In this document: in pieces, positions 61,957-64,000 of the stretch
Numbering within the stretch: the stretch's first letter is position 1
How the letters are laid out: each line of letters starts with the position of its first letter
NCBI RefSeq assembly: GCF_024362695.1
Contig: NC_065408.1
Coordinates: 12,214,001 to 12,278,000 of the forward strand
DNA from: Pectinophora gossypiella
Taxonomy: Eukaryota > Arthropoda > Insecta > Lepidoptera > Gelechiidae
Direction of reading: 5' to 3'
Length of the DNA: 64,000 nt
Program-made: the position numbers and the translations under genes
Notes under the pieces: model-generated
Database searches by the model: none
Told to the model about the DNA's origin: nothing
The model's input: the letters and a program-made list of their open reading frames with translations, nothing else

Positions 61957-63836
61957 ATGTCCCGGTGAGATACGCCGGCAGGCTTTCTCAGTATTTTACC
62001 CAGTGGTCACTTTTAACCAGTGATACTGTAGTTTTGTCGTGGATAGCTGGATATGAAATTCCGTTTTCAAGGCCAGTTGTACAAAGTAATCCTCCCATGA
62101 ATCACAATTATTCTAGTACAGAAAAAATACAAATAGGTAAATGTATTACAGACCTCTTGACAATGGGTGCAATATCTCAGTGTCGACCATGTGAGGGTCA
62201 ATTCATATCGAGTATATTTTTAGTACCGAAGCCAAATGGTAAACACAGATTTATCTTAAATTTGAAAAACCTTAATGATTTCATAGATACTGAACATTTT
62301 AAGCTTGAAGACCTTCGTACGGCTTTGAAACTAGTGTCTGAAAATTACTTCATGAGCACTTTGGATTTGAAAGATGCATACTTTTTAATTCCAATTCACA
62401 AAAATTCAAAAAAGTATCTTCGTTTCATATTTGATGGCAAGTTATATGAATTCAATGTGTTACCGTTTGGTCTAAATACTGCACCCTTTGTATTCACTAA
62501 GGTAATGAAACCTGTTGTGAAATTGCTTCGCTCCTGTGGATATCTATCTACGGTTTATTTAGATGACATGTTTTTACTCGGTTCTTCGTATGACGCTTGC
62601 GTAGCCAACATTTACGCTACACAGCAACTGTTAACTTCTTTAGGCTTTATTATCAATACCGAAAAAAGCTCTCTCACACCTAGTAGGCGTTGCAAGTTCT
62701 TAGGTTACGTAATAGACACTGAAAATTTCCAAGTTAGCCTACCTGATGACAAAATCACAAAAATTGAGAACGAATTAAATCGCTTCAAATCTTTGAAACA
62801 TTGCAGAATAAGAGAATTTGCTCGTCTTGTAGGTATGCTTAACTCTGCTTGCCCAGCCGTAGAATACGGCTGGCTGTACACAAAGGCTTTTGAAAGATGC
62901 AAATATTTAAATCTAAAGGATGACCCGGAGAATTATGACAGATTCATGAACTTACCATCATATCTTTCTGCTGAATTTGACTGGTGGTTACAGGCTATTT
63001 TACTGCCGGCAAATAAAATTAAATATGATGACTATTGCATGGAAATTTTCAGTGACGCTTCGACTACGGGGTGGGGAGCAGCATGTGGGGATAACACTGC
63101 AAGTGGCTCGTGGTCAGAGCAGGAGCGAACGATGCATATTAATTATCTTGAAATTCTTGCAGCATTTTTTGGGTTAAAAGTCTTTGCCAAATCTATGAAA
63201 AATTGTCAAATTCTTCTTCGAATTGATAATACCACAGCCATATCGTACATAAACCGTATGGGTGGCGTTCAGTTCCCACACCTCACACAAGTAACGAAGG
63301 ATTTATGGCAATGGTGCGAGTCTAGGGCTATTATTGTATTTGCATCGTACATAAAATCGACTGAAAATGTCATTGCAGATGCAGAATCTAGAAAGAACCA
63401 CCCAGATATTGAGTGGGAACTAAATGATTTTGCTTTTCAAAAGATCATCAATAAGTTTGGGATTCCCGAAATAGACATTTTCGCTAGTCGAATCAATAAG
63501 AAATGTACCAAATACGTGTCTTGGCACAGAGATCCTGACGCATATGCCATAAATGCTTTTACGTTATCATGGTCAGATTTCTATTTATATGCTTTCCCGC
63601 CATTTACTATGGTATTAAAAACAATTAGGAAAATAATAAAAGATAAAGCCACAGGCATAGTCGTTGTCCCTTTATGGCCCACACAGCCGTGGTATCCATT
63701 ATTCAGAAAACTTCTTGTTTCCAAGCCGATTATATTCGAACCTAGTCGAAATTTAATCCTGTCTCATTGCAGCAACCGAGCCGTCCACCAGCGAGTTACC
63801 CTGGTTGCCGGGCTGTTGTCCGCCAATCGTTCTTGA
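61806..63836 (+). CDS. DIRS-like reverse transcriptase and RNase H
   Basis: Frame open from 61806 (-1 relative to gag), with no ATG in the 150-nt overlap; translation may depend on frameshifting, splicing or internal initiation. The conserved part begins near 61,960 (VRYAGRLSQYFTQW). RT: FILNLKNLNDFI, STLDLKDAYFLIPI, LPFGLNTAPFVFTKVM, catalytic YLDD at 62556-62567. RNase H: FSDASTTGWGAA, INYLEILAAFFGL, RIDNTTAISYINRMGG, NVIADAESR. The tail VVPLWPTQPWYPLFRKLL is characteristic of DIRS elements. No breaks. Minus frames here are shadows. Confidence 0.93.
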   Translation, partial: FKLEGSSPGSQATGDSEGEGACSEEPARELLATIAASAGAGIADQLQPPLDVPVRYAGRLSQYFTQWSLLTSDTVVLSWIAGYEIPFSRPVVQSNPPMNHNYSSTEKIQIGKCITDLLTMGAISQCRPCEGQFISSIFLVPKPNGKHRFILNLKNLNDFIDTEHFKLEDLRTALKLVSENYFMSTLDLKDAYFLIPIHKNSKKYLRFIFDGKLYEFNVLPFGLNTAPFVFTKVMKPVVKLLRSCGYLSTVYLDDMFLLGSSYDACVANIYATQQLLTSLGFIINTEKSSLTPSRRCKFLGYVIDTENFQVSLPDDKITKIENELNRFKSLKHCRIREFARLVGMLNSACPAVEYGWLYTKAFERCKYLNLKDDPENYDRFMNLPSYLSAEFDWWLQAILLPANKIKYDDYCMEIFSDASTTGWGAACGDNTASGSWSEQERTMHINYLEILAAFFGLKVFAKSMKNCQILLRIDNTTAISYINRMGGVQFPHLTQVTKDLWQWCESRAIIVFASYIKSTENVIADAESRKNHPDIEWELNDFAFQKIINKFGIPEIDIFASRINKKCTKYVSWHRDPDAYAINAFTLSWSDFYLYAFPPFTMVLKTIRKIIKDKATGIVVVPLWPTQPWYPLFRKLLVSKPIIFEPSRNLILSHCSNRAVHQRVTLVAGLLSANRS

Positions 63837-64000
63837 GGCGTAGAGTCCCGCCATCATCCATCCAGATTATGTTAGCCTCACTTTCTGACAGTTCGGTCAG
63901 GCAATACGACACGTGTTTGAGGAAGTGGTATCAATTTTGTAATGCTCATAATTTTAATGTCTTTGAAGCATCAATTCCTAACGTAATATATTTTCTAACG
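63746..64000 (+). CDS. Tyrosine recombinase, N-terminal part (cut by window end)
   Basis: The frame opens after a TAG at 63743-63745, overlaps the RT/RNase H end by 91 nt in the -1 frame and is still open at 64000. SRPPASYPGCRAVVRQSFL is followed by IQIMLASLSDSSVRQYDT and CLRKWYQFCNAHNFN, the N-terminal SAM-like DNA-binding pattern of DIRS/Ngaro recombinases. Catalytic R-H-R-Y residues would lie downstream. The start is uncertain. Confidence 0.8.

Larger units (their letters stand above)
60371..64000 (+). mobile_element. DIRS-like tyrosine-recombinase retrotransposon, cut by window end
   Basis: Order gag, RT/RNase H, tyrosine recombinase, overlapping frames. RT and RNase H are of the DIRS type and the following frame starts like a DIRS/Ngaro tyrosine recombinase, so no DDE integrase is expected. 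The right part, including any methyltransferase domain and the terminal repeats, lies outside the window, so PAT-, DIRS- and Ngaro-type ends cannot be told apart. All visible frames are intact. Confidence 0.88.

Overview
The window reads as AT-rich, repeat-dense intergenic DNA from a moth or butterfly (Lepidoptera). The assignment rests on the repeats: tRNA-headed SINEs of kinds common in Lepidoptera, lepidopteran-type RTE and other non-LTR retrotransposon 3' ends, small foldback/MITE elements, an insect errantivirus-type LTR element and a DIRS-like element. I found no convincing complete host protein gene. This is recognition by eye; nothing was searched.

Positions 1-47,100 are a patchwork of dispersed repeats with long stretches where I recognise nothing. 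Recurrent families are: four SINE types (called A, B, C, D here); a 5'-truncated poly(A) retroposon (family X); several non-LTR 3' ends (LINE-a, -b, -c and an RTE copy); five MITE/foldback families, several nested in one another; and a TIR-bounded element at 24.6-25.5 kb. Possible host signals are weak: a two-exon minus-strand candidate at 27.5-28.5 kb with an AATAAA signal, and a plus-strand TATA box with a possible 45-nt exon at 29.8-30.3 kb.

Positions 47,108-54,921 are a complete Ty3/gypsy errantivirus-type provirus. It has two LTRs that look identical, a tRNA-Ser type primer site, gag, pol and env, a polypurine tract and a short target duplication. Gag and pol are joined by a -1 overlap containing a canonical slippery heptamer. 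Env is an F-protein-like glycoprotein; its N-terminus appears to be supplied by splicing a 17-nt coding leader next to the 5' LTR to an acceptor just inside the end of pol. Pol is interrupted by one frame break between reverse transcriptase and RNase H, so this copy is young but probably not autonomous as read.

Positions 54,922-60,370 return to SINE and LINE debris plus a foldback joined to a hexamer array. From about 60.3 kb to the window end lies a DIRS-like tyrosine-recombinase retrotransposon: a gag with a predicted intron carrying four copies of a conserved motif, an overlapping RT/RNase H frame, and the start of a tyrosine recombinase frame cut off by the window edge.
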